46,596 nucleotides of DNA, taken from positions 1 to 46,596 of the forward strand of contig JAHJXZ010000263.1 in assembly GCA_018827205.1 (NCBI GenBank), read 5' to 3'. The notes under the pieces are model-generated. The model saw nothing but the letters and a program-made list of their open reading frames with translations. It searched no databases and was not told the DNA's origin. How positions within the stretch are numbered: position 1 is the first letter of the stretch; the number at the start of each line of letters is the position of its first letter. Positions 35,129 through 45,443 of this stretch are shown here, in pieces. The DNA comes from Gammaproteobacteria bacterium. GTDB taxonomy: Bacteria > Pseudomonadota > Gammaproteobacteria > Pseudomonadales > Pseudomonadaceae. Position numbers and translations under genes: made by a program.

Positions 35129-36337
35129 ATGAACGCTAACGCCCAACGCCCTGAAGAATCCGAAGCGCCTGCTCCCGTGGAGCAGGCCAGCCGTGCCGGG
35201 CTCGAACAGGCCTTTGCCTTGTTCAACCAGATGTCGACTCAGCTCAGTACCAGCTACAGCATGCTCGAGGCGCGAGTGACCGAACTCAAGGGCCAGTTGG
35301 CGCTGGTCAGTGCGCAGCGCATGCAGGAGTTGGCCGAGAAAGAGCGTCTGGCTCATCGCCTGCAGAGCTTGCTGGATCTGCTACCCGGTGGGGTGATCGT
35401 GATCGATGGTCAGGGCGTGGTGCGCGAGGCCAATCCGGTGGCGCGTAATCTGCTCGGTCAGCCCCTGGTAGGCATGCTCTGGCGCCAGGTCATCGCGCGC
35501 AACTTCGCTCCGCGCGAGGATGATGGCCACGAAATCTCCCTGAAGGATGGCCGGCGTCTGTCGATTGCCACCCGTTCACTGCACGCCGAACCTGGCCAGT
35601 TGGTGCTGTTGACCGACCTGACAGAAACCCGACGCCTGCAGGATCAACTGTCCCGCCACGAACGCTTGTCTGCCTTGGGCCGTATGGTGGCGTCCTTGGC
35701 CCACCAGATTCGTACACCGCTTTCCGCCGCTTTGCTCTACGCCAGTCATCTCACTGAGCAAGTGCTGCCGGTTGAACAGCAGCAGCGCTTTGCTGGACGC
35801 CTGAAAGAACGCCTGCATGAACTGGAACACCAGGTGCGTGACATGCTGATCTTCGCCCGTGGCGAGCTGCCGCTGCCGGATCGTTTGGCGCCCAAGGCGT
35901 TGTTCGATGCGCTGCGCAGCGCCGCCGAACCGCATGTGCTCGACATGCAGGTGCGCTGGCAGTGCGACAGCCGTGCGGGCGAGTTGTTGTGCAACCGTGA
36001 CACCCTGGTTGGCACGGTGCTCAATCTGATCGAGAACGCGATTCAGGCCGGCGGCCGTGAAGCGCGGTTGAAGATTCATCTGTATCAGCGTGGTGAAACG
36101 CTGCGCCTGTGCATCAGCGATAACGGCCCAGGCATCGACAGCGCGACGCTGGCGCGGCTTGGCGAACCCTTTTTTACCACCAAAACCACCGGCACCGGGC
36201 TTGGCCTGGCCGTGGTCAAGGCAGTGGCGCGCGCCCATCAGGGCGATGTGCAACTGCGTTCGCGGCCAGGGCGTGGCACCTGCGCCATTCTCACCTTGCC
36301 GCTGCTTGGTGCTACGCACCCTTTGATTCAGGAGTAA
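35129..36337 (+). CDS. fleS: FleS, flagellar sensor histidine kinase
   Basis: A 402-residue soluble histidine kinase with no membrane segment. A coiled N-terminal part is followed by a PAS-like domain at about 75-170 (LPGGVIVIDGQGVVREANPV). The H-box is at H192 (ASLAHQIRTPLSAAL), and the ATPase motifs are NLIENAIQAGG, DNGPGID and GTGLGLAVVKAV. It phosphorylates FleR to switch on class III hook and rod genes. GAGAGAG lies directly upstream of the ATG. The fleR gene begins 6 nt after the stop. Confidence 0.95.
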   Translation: MNANAQRPEESEAPAPVEQASRAGLEQAFALFNQMSTQLSTSYSMLEARVTELKGQLALVSAQRMQELAEKERLAHRLQSLLDLLPGGVIVIDGQGVVREANPVARNLLGQPLVGMLWRQVIARNFAPREDDGHEISLKDGRRLSIATRSLHAEPGQLVLLTDLTETRRLQDQLSRHERLSALGRMVASLAHQIRTPLSAALLYASHLTEQVLPVEQQQRFAGRLKERLHELEHQVRDMLIFARGELPLPDRLAPKALFDALRSAAEPHVLDMQVRWQCDSRAGELLCNRDTLVGTVLNLIENAIQAGGREARLKIHLYQRGETLRLCISDNGPGIDSATLARLGEPFFTTKTTGTGLGLAVVKAVARAHQGDVQLRSRPGRGTCAILTLPLLGATHPLIQE

Positions 36338-36343
36338 CCATCC

Positions 36344-37750
<1,407 letters not shown>

Positions 37751-37783
37751 ACCGCTGTTTGCTGGTAACTAAGCGTTGTATTT

Positions 37784-37818
37784 AAACGGGGTAGGCCGTA
37801 ATGCGGACTACCCCGTTT
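37784..37818. terminator. Bidirectional terminator between fleR and lapD
   Basis: AAACGGGGTAG (37784-37794) pairs perfectly with CTACCCCGTTT (37808-37818); the loop holds a further CCG/CGG pairing. A-runs on one side become T-runs on the other, so it can act on both the + strand fleR transcript and the - strand lapD transcript. Confidence 0.9.
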
Positions 37819-37829
37819 GCCTTGGTGGA

Positions 37830-39779
37830 TCAGTCTTTCCAGGGTTCTGGCGCACCTAGCAGGCGGCCCATTGCGCCGTAGAGCCCCAGCTCTTTGAGCA
37901 CCGCCAGCTCGCCTTCGGTTTCCACCATCTCGGCAATTAATGGCAGATCGATGCTGTTGGTGGCGCGGAATACCGCCTCAATAAACATGCGCTTGTCGCT
38001 TTCCTGATCGATGGCGCGGATATAGGTGCCATCGAGTTTCAGGTAGGCCAGGCCCAGGTGGGTGAGGTTGCCGATCAGGCTGAAGCGCCCGCCGAAGTGC
38101 TGCAGGCCCAGGCTGAAGCCGGTGTCGCGGATGCCTTGGCTAAGCGCTTCTAACTCGGCCGCCGGTGGCAGGTGACGCTCGTCCACTTCTAGGGTTAGCA
38201 GGCTGGCCTGCTGCGGGTGTTGCCTGAGGATGTCAAAGATACGCTTGAGGGTTTCGCTATCACGCAGGGTCGCTGCCGATAGGCTGAGGGCCAGTGGCGC
38301 AGCATGCTGGCTCAGGTGCGCCAGGCTGTGTTCGAGCATGGCCAGGTCAAAGCGCGCGGTCCAGCCGAGGCGCTCGATCCACGGCAGGAAGCGGCCGGCA
38401 GCAATGGCTTCACCTTGCGGGTCAAGCAGGCGTGCCAGTACCTTGTGATGCAGCAGCTGATTGCGATCTGCGCACTGTGTGACCGGCTGGAAATACAGCT
38501 GCAGCTTGCGCTTGTTCAGCGCGTCATCGATCCAGGTACGCCAGTCGTGCAGGCCCTGAGTCGGTTGCGCGTTGTAGTCGTCCAGGCGTACCCAGTGGCG
38601 GCTTGGGTCGTTCTGCGCTTGCGCCAGGGCCTGATCGGCGCGGCCGATGACCTGGCTGGGTTCTTCGCCCGGGCGGAAGGCGGCAATGCCCATGTGGGCG
38701 ACCGGGGTGCAGTCACTGGCGCCGGTCTGGCGCAGGCTTTCCAGGCCGGTGAACAGCTCGCCGGCGAGCAGGTCGGCTTCTTCACTGCCAATGCCGGGAG
38801 CCAGCAGGCTGAACTCGCCGCCGCGGCTACGTGAGGCCAGCCAGTCCGAGCGGTTGGTCTGGTTAAGCAGGCGTTTGAGCAGTTCGCCAATGGCGGCAAT
38901 CAGCGCGTCGGTCTGTTGGCCGCCGAGGCGCTGGTTGAGGCCGCCGAGGTCATTGACGCGCAATAAAATCAGGTAGCCTTCGGCATTCTGCTCGTTGATC
39001 GCCAACTGATGGGCCAGGCGGATGTCAAAAAGGCGGCGGTTCGCCAGGCCGGTGATGCTGTCCTGATAGGCTTCCTCACGCAGTTTCTCGCTGCGGGCGG
39101 CTTCTTCAGCGAACAGCGTTTTCAGCTTTTCCACCATTTGGTTCATGGCGGTGACGACGCGTTTGAGCTCGGGTGTACGTGGCACCTTGGGCAGGGTGAG
39201 GAATTCGCGGCGAGTGATGGCCTGAGCTTGCTGCACCATGTTGTCCAGTGGGCGCAGTTGGGTGCGCAGCAGCCAGCCGCCGAGTACGGCGCTAACCAGA
39301 CCGCAGAGCAGTAGCCAGATCAGGCTGCCGATGGCGCTGTCCCAGAGTTTGGCCAAGGCGAATTGCGGGTTGCTGAGCACCTCGACCCGTGCGGCCTGTT
39401 CCCAACCACGCATGATCAGTGCATCGCCGCCTTGGGGTTGCAGGTCAACCAGCTCGCTAAACCAGGCCGGTACGGTTTCTGTAATGGCGTCGTCGTTGCG
39501 CCGTTCGACAATCACTTCATCATTGGGGATGCGCAGCACGCGGATGCTGGTGAAGTAACCGCTGTCGAAGATCGAGCTGACCATCAACTCGATCATTGCA
39601 GGGTCATCCACATGTGGCGTCATCGACAGTCCGAGTGCGGTTGCGGCGTCCTGAGCATGCGAGCGCAGCTGGCTGAGCAGTTGCTCGCGTGAGCTTTCCA
39701 CACCGGCAATAAAACTGCCGGTAAAGGCCACTACCAGGAACAGGCAGATGGCGAGAAATAGCTGCTTGAGTAGAGACAT
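37830..39779 (-). CDS. lapD: LapD, inner-membrane c-di-GMP receptor of the adhesin switch
   Basis: A 649-residue protein with a membrane segment at about 5-27, a periplasmic domain and a second segment at about 147-170 followed by a HAMP region. The cytoplasmic GGDEF domain is degenerate (RGGEF, 319-323), and so is the EAL domain (KVLARL at 446-451 instead of EAL). This is the LapD pattern: the domains bind c-di-GMP without making or cleaving it, and the periplasmic domain sequesters the protease LapG when the ligand is high. AGGAGG (complement of 39784-39789) precedes the start. It is co-transcribed with lapG, 9 nt upstream. Confidence 0.95.
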   Translation of the reverse strand: MSLLKQLFLAICLFLVVAFTGSFIAGVESSREQLLSQLRSHAQDAATALGLSMTPHVDDPAMIELMVSSIFDSGYFTSIRVLRIPNDEVIVERRNDDAITETVPAWFSELVDLQPQGGDALIMRGWEQAARVEVLSNPQFALAKLWDSAIGSLIWLLLCGLVSAVLGGWLLRTQLRPLDNMVQQAQAITRREFLTLPKVPRTPELKRVVTAMNQMVEKLKTLFAEEAARSEKLREEAYQDSITGLANRRLFDIRLAHQLAINEQNAEGYLILLRVNDLGGLNQRLGGQQTDALIAAIGELLKRLLNQTNRSDWLASRSRGGEFSLLAPGIGSEEADLLAGELFTGLESLRQTGASDCTPVAHMGIAAFRPGEEPSQVIGRADQALAQAQNDPSRHWVRLDDYNAQPTQGLHDWRTWIDDALNKRKLQLYFQPVTQCADRNQLLHHKVLARLLDPQGEAIAAGRFLPWIERLGWTARFDLAMLEHSLAHLSQHAAPLALSLSAATLRDSETLKRIFDILRQHPQQASLLTLEVDERHLPPAAELEALSQGIRDTGFSLGLQHFGGRFSLIGNLTHLGLAYLKLDGTYIRAIDQESDKRMFIEAVFRATNSIDLPLIAEMVETEGELAVLKELGLYGAMGRLLGAPEPWKD

Positions 39780-39788
39780 AGGTTCCTC

Positions 39789-40481
39789 CTAGCCTTCGCC
39801 GATGGCGAAGCCCTCCGTGCGCATTTTTTTCAAGATGTCCTGCCAGCGCGAGAGCTTCTTGGAGTCGCTCTTTTTGCTATTGGAGCCTGCGAGATAGAGC
39901 CCTTCGGCATTGAATGCGTAGACCGGCAGCAGGTCTTTGCGCTGTGAGGCGGGTTTTATTTCGTTGATCAGGTTGTCCAGTACCAATGGTTCGGCACCGG
40001 GGCTGGCGTAGTAGGTCAGGACCATATGCGCCTGGTTGTAATTGAGCGCCTTGACGTAAGTGATGCGTAGCTTGTCGCTGGGGATGCCAAGGCGGCGCAG
40101 GGTGAAGTATTTGCCGATGGAATAGTCTTCGCAGTCGCCGGCGCCTTTGACCAGCATCTCGACAGGGGTTGCCCAGTAGTCGTTCTGCTTCCACAACTGG
40201 ATATCGTCAACAAAGCGGATCTGCCGATTGAAGAAACGATTGACCTCGGTGAGTTTGTCTCTTTCGCTGCTGTCGGAGCTGGCCTTGATCTGCGCTTCCC
40301 AGGCCTGGATACGCTGCTTGGCTGCGCCGAGGTTGCCGTAGCGGCTTTCGGCATTTTTCAGGATGACGCCGAAATCCCAGTTGGCCAGGGCGCTGGCCAG
40401 ACCGATCAGCAGGATGCAGCCGCCCAGCAACGCTCGGTTGAGGCGCTTGAACCATCCTTGAGTGAGCTGACGGGGTGGCAT
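39789..40481 (-). CDS. lapG: LapG, periplasmic cysteine protease
   Basis: A 230-residue transglutaminase-like protease (peptidase C93) with an N-terminal hydrophobic signal (about 17-33). The catalytic triad is C117 (GAGDCEDYS), H152 (NQAHMVL) and D169 (LDNLINEI). LapG cuts the N-terminus of the large surface adhesin LapA and so releases biofilm cells; LapD controls it. A GAGG ribosome site precedes the ATG. No LapA-type adhesin or its LapBCE secretion system is in this window. Confidence 0.95.
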   Translation of the reverse strand: MPPRQLTQGWFKRLNRALLGGCILLIGLASALANWDFGVILKNAESRYGNLGAAKQRIQAWEAQIKASSDSSERDKLTEVNRFFNRQIRFVDDIQLWKQNDYWATPVEMLVKGAGDCEDYSIGKYFTLRRLGIPSDKLRITYVKALNYNQAHMVLTYYASPGAEPLVLDNLINEIKPASQRKDLLPVYAFNAEGLYLAGSNSKKSDSKKLSRWQDILKKMRTEGFAIGEG

Positions 40482-40572
40482 GTACCGCGCCTCGGCCGGA
40501 GATTGGGAAAGTCTAGGTGTTGCCGCTGATTTTTGCCGCGCTGAATATACCGAATGTCGGCTGGTGTGGTGC

Positions 40573-40971
40573 TTAGGGTTTGACCAGGGTTTTCTGCCTA
40601 AGGATGTACAGGCTAACCAGTACCGCGCTGGTCAGCATAAAAGCTCTGGCCCAGAACAGCGGCACCAGGTAGCACGACAGGCCGATGCTCAGCCACATTA
40701 GGCCGATGGAGTAGATTTTGCCCTTGAGCGGAATGCCCTGGCCTTCGAGGTAGTCGACAATCCACGGGCCAAGCTGGCGGTGATTGACCAGCCACAGGTA
40801 GAAACGCTTTGAGCTGCGCATAAAACACGCGGCAGCCAGCAGCAGGAACGGTGTAGTGGGTAATACGGGGAGAAATATACCTATTACCCCCAGCGCCACA
40901 CTCAGCCAGCCGATGGCCAGCAGAGCGTAGCGAATGGCGGGGTTGCGCTGCTCCTGAATCTCACGCGCCAT
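40573..40971 (-). CDS. YbaN-family (DUF454) inner-membrane protein
   Basis: A 132-residue protein of DUF454. It has hydrophobic segments at about 15-33, 36-52 and 88-125, and the family motif GIFLPVLPTTPFLLLAAACF. Function is not established for the family. The start codon sits at the centre of an 18-bp perfect palindrome (40962-40979) with no clear ribosome site, 9 nt after the UPF0149 stop, so translation probably depends on coupling. Confidence 0.87.
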   Translation of the reverse strand: MAREIQEQRNPAIRYALLAIGWLSVALGVIGIFLPVLPTTPFLLLAAACFMRSSKRFYLWLVNHRQLGPWIVDYLEGQGIPLKGKIYSIGLMWLSIGLSCYLVPLFWARAFMLTSAVLVSLYILRQKTLVKP

Positions 40972-40979
40972 GGCGCGTG
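40962..40979. repeat. Perfect 18-bp palindrome over a start codon
   Basis: CACGCGCCATGGCGCGTG is identical to its own reverse complement and contains the ATG of the DUF454 gene in its centre. It lies between that gene and the UPF0149 gene. Confidence 0.7.
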
Positions 40980-40980
40980 C

Positions 40981-41568
40981 TTAGTGGTGACGTGGTTTCA
41001 GGAGGGCCGGCTTTTCTTCCGGTGCATTGCATAGCAGGAACAGGGCGGTCAGCAGCTCGGGGATCTGTTCGACCATGCTGTCAACCAGGTCGCGATCACG
41101 GGCGATCTCGGCGAATTCAGGCTGCTCGTCGAACAGGCCCGAACCAACCATGATCGGCAGCAACAATTCGCTGACTTCATCTTCGGCGTCGTCGAACCAC
41201 ACCGACTCACGCAGGAATACCCCTTCCATAAAGCCGATGCACCAGCCGCGCAGGTCGGAATCGTCCGGCTCTTCGCCCAGGTCCAGTTCGCACGGTACGT
41301 CGGGCTCATCGTCACTGGCCAGCTGGCGGGCGATATGGCTTTGCAGCTGAATCAGGGTAGCCTCGATCTCTTCGCGTTCGGCGTCGCTGCGGTAGTGCGG
41401 TGGCTCGGAGAACAGCGCGTCAATCCATTCGCGCTCCGGTACCTGCTCTGGGCAGATCGATAGGGCGGTGAGGTAGCCATGGGCGGCGATGTAGTCCAGT
41501 GCCTCTTCATGCAGCTCATCGGCATCGAGGAAGGCTTGCAGGCGGGAGAGTTGCTCGGCGAAGGACAT
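40981..41568 (-). CDS. UPF0149 (YecA/YgfB-like) family protein
   Basis: A 195-residue acidic, all-helical protein. DDSDLRGWCIGFMEGV is the typical UPF0149 core, and LDADELHEEALDYIAAHGYLTAL is the N-terminal family block. There is no C-terminal SEC-C zinc motif, which distinguishes it from the longer YecA. Its biochemical role is unknown. It is first of two closely spaced - strand genes and divergent from recQ; the 166-nt gap carries both promoters. Confidence 0.82.
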   Translation of the reverse strand: MSFAEQLSRLQAFLDADELHEEALDYIAAHGYLTALSICPEQVPEREWIDALFSEPPHYRSDAEREEIEATLIQLQSHIARQLASDDEPDVPCELDLGEEPDDSDLRGWCIGFMEGVFLRESVWFDDAEDEVSELLLPIMVGSGLFDEQPEFAEIARDRDLVDSMVEQIPELLTALFLLCNAPEEKPALLKPRHH

Positions 41569-41613
41569 CGGGGGCTACCTTGAAGGAGTAAACGAGGCTG
41601 GATTCTAGTCTAG

Positions 41614-41635
41614 AGCGGCCATAGCGGCCATAGCC
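41614..41635. repeat. Short tandem repeat in the recQ/UPF0149 promoter region
   Basis: AGCGGCCAT occurs twice in tandem (41614-41622, 41623-41631) followed by a partial third unit, directly next to the small palindrome TCTAGTCTAGA (41603-41613). The role is unknown; it could hold a regulator site. Confidence 0.5.
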
Positions 41636-41703
41636 GCAGGCCACGGGTGGCGAAAATCGGATCAAACTCCAGCATGCCTGCACGTGCCCAAGCGGCACTT
41701 GCG

Positions 41704-41709
41704 TATAAT
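41704..41709 (+). promoter_or_regulatory. -10 element of a recQ promoter
   Basis: A consensus TATAAT lies 25 nt before the chosen recQ start. No good -35 is seen at 16-18 nt upstream, so activity may depend on other contacts. Confidence 0.5.
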
Positions 41710-41734
41710 GCGCGGCTTGTTTCGGAGACCCTTC

Positions 41735-43861
41735 ATGCTCGAGCACGCGCAACGCATCCTCAAAGACGTATTCGGCTACGACAGCTTCCGTGGCCGTCAG
41801 GGTGCGATTATCGAGCGCGTGGCCAGTGGCGGTGATGCCCTGGTGTTGATGCCCACCGGTGGCGGTAAGTCGCTGTGCTTTCAGGTGCCGGCCCTGCTGC
41901 GTGAAGGCCTGGCCGTGGTGGTTTCACCGCTGATCGCGCTGATGGACGATCAGGTTGCGACCCTCGACGAGCTGGGTGTGGCGGCTGCAGCGCTGAACTC
42001 CACGCTGAACGCCGATGAGCAGCGTGAGATTGCCGAACGGATCAAGCGCGGCGAGATCAAGATGCTCTACCTGGCCCCTGAGCGGCTGGTGCAGCCGCGC
42101 ATGCTGTGCTTTCTGCAGAACCTCGACATTGCCCTGTTCGCCATCGATGAAGCGCATTGCGTATCGCAGTGGGGGCATGATTTCCGCCCGGAATACCTGC
42201 AGCTGGGCCAGCTCGCCGAGTTGTTCCCCAACGTGCCGCGCATCGCCCTGACTGCCACGGCGGATATGCGTACCCGCGAGGAAATTGTTCAGCGTCTGCA
42301 CCTGCAAAATGCCGAGCGCTTTCTGTCGAGCTTCGATCGACCGAATATCTTTTATCGCATCGTGCCCAAGGAGCAGCCGCGCAAGCAGTTGCTGAACTTC
42401 CTCGCGGCGCGCAAGGGTGACGCCGGCATCGTCTACTGCCTGTCGCGCAAGAAGGTCGAGGAGGTAGCCTCATTCCTCTCCGAGCAGGGCTTCCCGGCGT
42501 TGCCGTATCACGCGGGCTTGGCCAATGAGCTGCGTGCCTACCACCAGAAGCGCTTTCTCAATGAGGAAGGTTTGATCATGGTGGCGACCATTGCTTTCGG
42601 TATGGGCATCGACAAACCCAACGTGCGCTTTGTCGCCCATCTTGATCTGCCGAAATCTCTGGAAGCCTATTACCAGGAAACCGGTCGCGCTGGCCGCGAC
42701 GGTTTACCGGCGGATGCCTGGATGGCCTACGGCCTGCAGGATGTAATTTTCCTCAAGCAGATGCTCAACAACTCCGAGGGTGACGAGCGGCATAAGCGCG
42801 TCGAGCAGCACAAGCTCGATGCCATGCTGGCGCTGTGCGAGGAAACCCGCTGCCGGCGCCAGGCGTTGCTGGCCTATTTCGACGAAGACATGCCGCAGCC
42901 CTGCGGACACTGCGACAACTGCATCGATGGCGTGCAGACCTGGGATGCCACCGAGCCGGCGCGGCAGGCACTGTCGGCGGTCTATCGCACGGGTCAGCGT
43001 TATGGCGTGGGGTACCTGGTCGACGTGCTGCTCGGCCGCGATAACGAGAAAATTCGCGGTGTCGGTCATCAACACCTGGCGGTGTTCGGCATTGGTAAGG
43101 CGCTGGCTGAAGGTGAATGGCGTTCCTTGTTTCGCCAGTTAGTGGCGCGCGGCTTGGCCGATGTCGACCTCGAAGGTTTTGGCGGGTTACGGCTCGCTGA
43201 CAGTTGCCGGCCTTTGCTCAAGGGCGAGGTCAGCCTGCAGCTGCGCCGTGATCTGAAACCGCAGCAAAGCGCCAAGGCTTCCAGTAGCGCGGCCAGCCAA
43301 TTGGTACGTGGCGAGGAACGTGGCCAGTGGGAAGCGCTGCGCGCGTTGCGGCGCAAACTGGCGGAAGAGCATGGCGTGCCGCCTTATGTGATCTTCCCGG
43401 ATGCCACCTTGCTGGAGATGCTGCGCAGCAAGCCCAGCACCCTGGCCGAAATGGCGCGAGTCAGTGGCGTCGGTGCGCGCAAGCTGGAGCGTTACGGCGA
43501 GGCCTTCCTGGCCGTGCTCGGTACGGATGATGAAGCGCCACGTGCCGTGGTCGACTTGCGTCATGAATTGGTCAGCCTGGCCCGTGCCGGCATGACTCCG
43601 GCGCAGATCGCCAGCCAGCTGAGTTGCAGCGAGAAGAATGTCTACGGCTTGCTGGCCGAAGCCATCGGCCGCCAGCAGCTGTCCCTGGAGCAGGCGCTGG
43701 ATGTGCCCGAGGCATTGCTCGGTGAAATTCAGGATGCTTTTCTCGATGGCGAGGGTGAATTACCACCAGTAGCAGCCATCAGTGAGCAGTTTGCCGGGCG
43801 CGTTGAACTGGGCATCCTGCATTGCGTGCGAGCGGCCTTGCAGGCGGAATTCGAGGCCTAA
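41735..43861 (+). CDS. recQ: RecQ, ATP-dependent DNA helicase
   Basis: A 708-residue 3'-5' helicase for recombination and replication-fork repair. Walker A is MPTGGGKS (about 39-46) and the DEAH box is at 138-141 ([18 protein letters not shown]). Helicase motifs V-VI ([26 protein letters not shown]) and the zinc cysteines around 373-396 (CGHCDNC) follow, then winged-helix and HRDC domains (about 525-600). A further 100 residues, with a helix-turn-helix-like segment ([21 protein letters not shown]), make it longer than the 609-residue E. coli enzyme. The ATG at 41735 is preferred; an upstream in-frame start at 41684 lies before the TATAAT element. Confidence 0.96.
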   Translation: MLEHAQRILKDVFGYDSFRGRQGAIIERVASGGDALVLMPTGGGKSLCFQVPALLREGLAVVVSPLIALMDDQVATLDELGVAAAALNSTLNADEQREIAERIKRGEIKMLYLAPERLVQPRMLCFLQNLDIALFAIDEAHCVSQWGHDFRPEYLQLGQLAELFPNVPRIALTATADMRTREEIVQRLHLQNAERFLSSFDRPNIFYRIVPKEQPRKQLLNFLAARKGDAGIVYCLSRKKVEEVASFLSEQGFPALPYHAGLANELRAYHQKRFLNEEGLIMVATIAFGMGIDKPNVRFVAHLDLPKSLEAYYQETGRAGRDGLPADAWMAYGLQDVIFLKQMLNNSEGDERHKRVEQHKLDAMLALCEETRCRRQALLAYFDEDMPQPCGHCDNCIDGVQTWDATEPARQALSAVYRTGQRYGVGYLVDVLLGRDNEKIRGVGHQHLAVFGIGKALAEGEWRSLFRQLVARGLADVDLEGFGGLRLADSCRPLLKGEVSLQLRRDLKPQQSAKASSSAASQLVRGEERGQWEALRALRRKLAEEHGVPPYVIFPDATLLEMLRSKPSTLAEMARVSGVGARKLERYGEAFLAVLGTDDEAPRAVVDLRHELVSLARAGMTPAQIASQLSCSEKNVYGLLAEAIGRQQLSLEQALDVPEALLGEIQDAFLDGEGELPPVAAISEQFAGRVELGILHCVRAALQAEFEA

Positions 43862-43868
43862 CACGCCA

Positions 43869-43889
43869 CGCGGGGCTGTTGTTCCCGCG
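43869..43889 (+). other. GC-rich hairpin after recQ
   Basis: CGCGGG (43869-43874) pairs with CCCGCG (43884-43889), 8 nt after the recQ stop. There is no T-run, so it is at most a weak terminator. Confidence 0.35.
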
Positions 43890-43959
43890 GATGGTTCGGC
43901 TTGTGGCACCCGGTACGAGCGGCTAAGGTGTTTTCAGCCATCCAGCTGCAGAGGTTCCG

Positions 43960-45123
43960 GTGTCGCTTTCCCATGCCTGGCTAGACGATGTTCGCCCCAG
44001 CCCCTACGCCGATCAGCTCGCCTTGGGCTTTCGTCTATTGCGTTTCTCCCGGCCCTTGGAGCAGGAGTATCGCAATTATGTGCGTGACGACACCTTCGAA
44101 CTCAAACGCATTGCTCTGGTCGTGGGCATTCTGGTGTGGCTGGCCTTTGCCGCGTTCGATTTCGTCCTGATCAAAGCGCCCGAGGTGTGGTGGATGCTGG
44201 CCATCCGTCTCGCTGTTTTATTGTTGCTGTGCCTATTCGGCGGGCTGCTGATTCAGCGCAAGCATATTTATCTACTGCAACCGTTGAGTCTGGTCTGCCT
44301 GTTGGCGCTGGGGGCAGCGGCGTCTTTTGTGGTGGGCATTGCCCATCGGGTTGATCCTAGCTACCCCTATGAGGGGCTGTTGCTGGTCTGCATGGCCGCA
44401 TACTTTCTCGCGGGTTTACGGCTGATTGAAGCGTTGTGTTGCTCTTTGCTGGTGCTGCTGGTCTACGTCTGCGTCGAGCTGCTGGTGGCCAGCTTGCCGG
44501 TGCCTCGGTTGATCAATAACACCCTGTTTCTGCTGTTCGGTAACCTGATGGGCGCGGTGGGGTGTTACCTGCTGGAGTTCAAATCGCGCGAGCATTTTCT
44601 GATCAGCCGGCTGATGCGCGTATTGGCCGATCACGACAGCCTGACTGGCTTGCACAACCGGCGCAGCTTCAACCGCCAGTTTGAGCGCCTCTGGCGTCAG
44701 GCTCAGCGCGAACATCGCAGCTTGGCGTTGCTGCTCTGCGATGTTGATCACTTCAAGGCCTACAACGATCACTACGGCCACCAGGCCGGCGATAACGTGT
44801 TGCAGCGTATTGGTAGTCTGCTGCAGGACGCGGCGCGGCGCCCGCTGGACATGGCCGTACGCCTGGGCGGCGAAGAGTTTGCCGTGCTGCTCTACGATAT
44901 TGGCGAAGCTGAAGCGCGGCACCACGGCGAAGCGCTGCGCCAGACGCTGCAGACTCTGAATATCGAACATGCCGGCTCGGATACGGCGAGCATGCTGACC
45001 ATGTCGATTGGTATTTCCTGCATCCAACCTGCCGCAGGTGGTGCGTTGGCGCAGCTCTACGAGCATGCGGATCGCGCTCTGTACGAGGCCAAGGCGTTTG
45101 GCCGTAATCAGGTGGTGGCCTGA
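43960..45123 (+). CDS. Membrane-bound GGDEF diguanylate cyclase
   Basis: A 387-residue protein with about six hydrophobic segments between residues 48 and 208, followed by a GGDEF domain. The active site is G303-G-E-E-F307. An inhibitory I-site R294-P-L-D297 lies exactly five residues before it, so the enzyme should make c-di-GMP and be product-inhibited. DHDSLTGLHNRRSF and CDVDHFKAYNDHYGHQAGD are the expected substrate and metal segments. The start is GTG at 43960 with GAGG at 43951-43954. The membrane domain is of an unassigned sensor type. Its product could feed LapD or FleQ, but this is only inferred from the window. Confidence 0.92.
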   Translation: MSLSHAWLDDVRPSPYADQLALGFRLLRFSRPLEQEYRNYVRDDTFELKRIALVVGILVWLAFAAFDFVLIKAPEVWWMLAIRLAVLLLLCLFGGLLIQRKHIYLLQPLSLVCLLALGAAASFVVGIAHRVDPSYPYEGLLLVCMAAYFLAGLRLIEALCCSLLVLLVYVCVELLVASLPVPRLINNTLFLLFGNLMGAVGCYLLEFKSREHFLISRLMRVLADHDSLTGLHNRRSFNRQFERLWRQAQREHRSLALLLCDVDHFKAYNDHYGHQAGDNVLQRIGSLLQDAARRPLDMAVRLGGEEFAVLLYDIGEAEARHHGEALRQTLQTLNIEHAGSDTASMLTMSIGISCIQPAAGGALAQLYEHADRALYEAKAFGRNQVVA

Positions 45124-45125
45124 AA

Positions 45126-45331
45126 ATCTGTTTACGATCTGCTGCGCGTCGGCCCTGCTGCGTTAAAAACCGGCTCGGCAAGCTACTTGTGGCTAACGCG
45201 CTTTAGCGCGGCCCGAAGGGCGAGTGAAACGAGTGATGCTCATGTACAAAAGTACACTCGTGTGCGAGCCCAGTCCGCTTCCTCCCCCGTTTTGCCTTGC
45301 AGGACTCTAGCTCGCGATATCGTAAGCAGAT
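45126..45331. repeat. Imperfect palindromic (MITE-like) intergenic element
   Basis: A non-coding element of about 205 bp with terminal inverted repeats: ATCTGTTTACGAT (45126-45138) and ATCGTAAGCAGAT (45319-45331), matching at 12 of 13 positions. Similarity continues inward, the left CCCTGCTGCGTTAAAAACCG resembling the complement of the right GTTTTGCCTTGCAGGA. Internal palindromes are CGCGCT-TT-AGCGCG (45197-45210) and GTACAAAAGTAC (45244-45255). It encodes no protein and starts 3 nt after the diguanylate cyclase stop. Its form suggests a mobile or transcribed repeat of the genome; I see no second copy in this window. Confidence 0.6.
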
Positions 45332-45443
45332 GCTAAAGGAGGGGTGGCCGATTTTGCCGCTGCGCTTGGCGCCTGCGGTGAATGCCCGCAGCGAAGTCGC
45401 GGTGCTAGCATCGCTGAGGTTTTTTCCTTGAGTGATTGCTCCG

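Noticed and set aside
37830-39779. Active diguanylate cyclase/phosphodiesterase
   Set aside because: Both catalytic motifs are degenerate (RGGEF, KVLARL) and lapG is adjacent, so it is the receptor LapD.
45124-45443. Small protein gene in the gap after the diguanylate cyclase
   Set aside because: Frames are short and cross the inverted repeats; the palindromic layout explains the sequence better.
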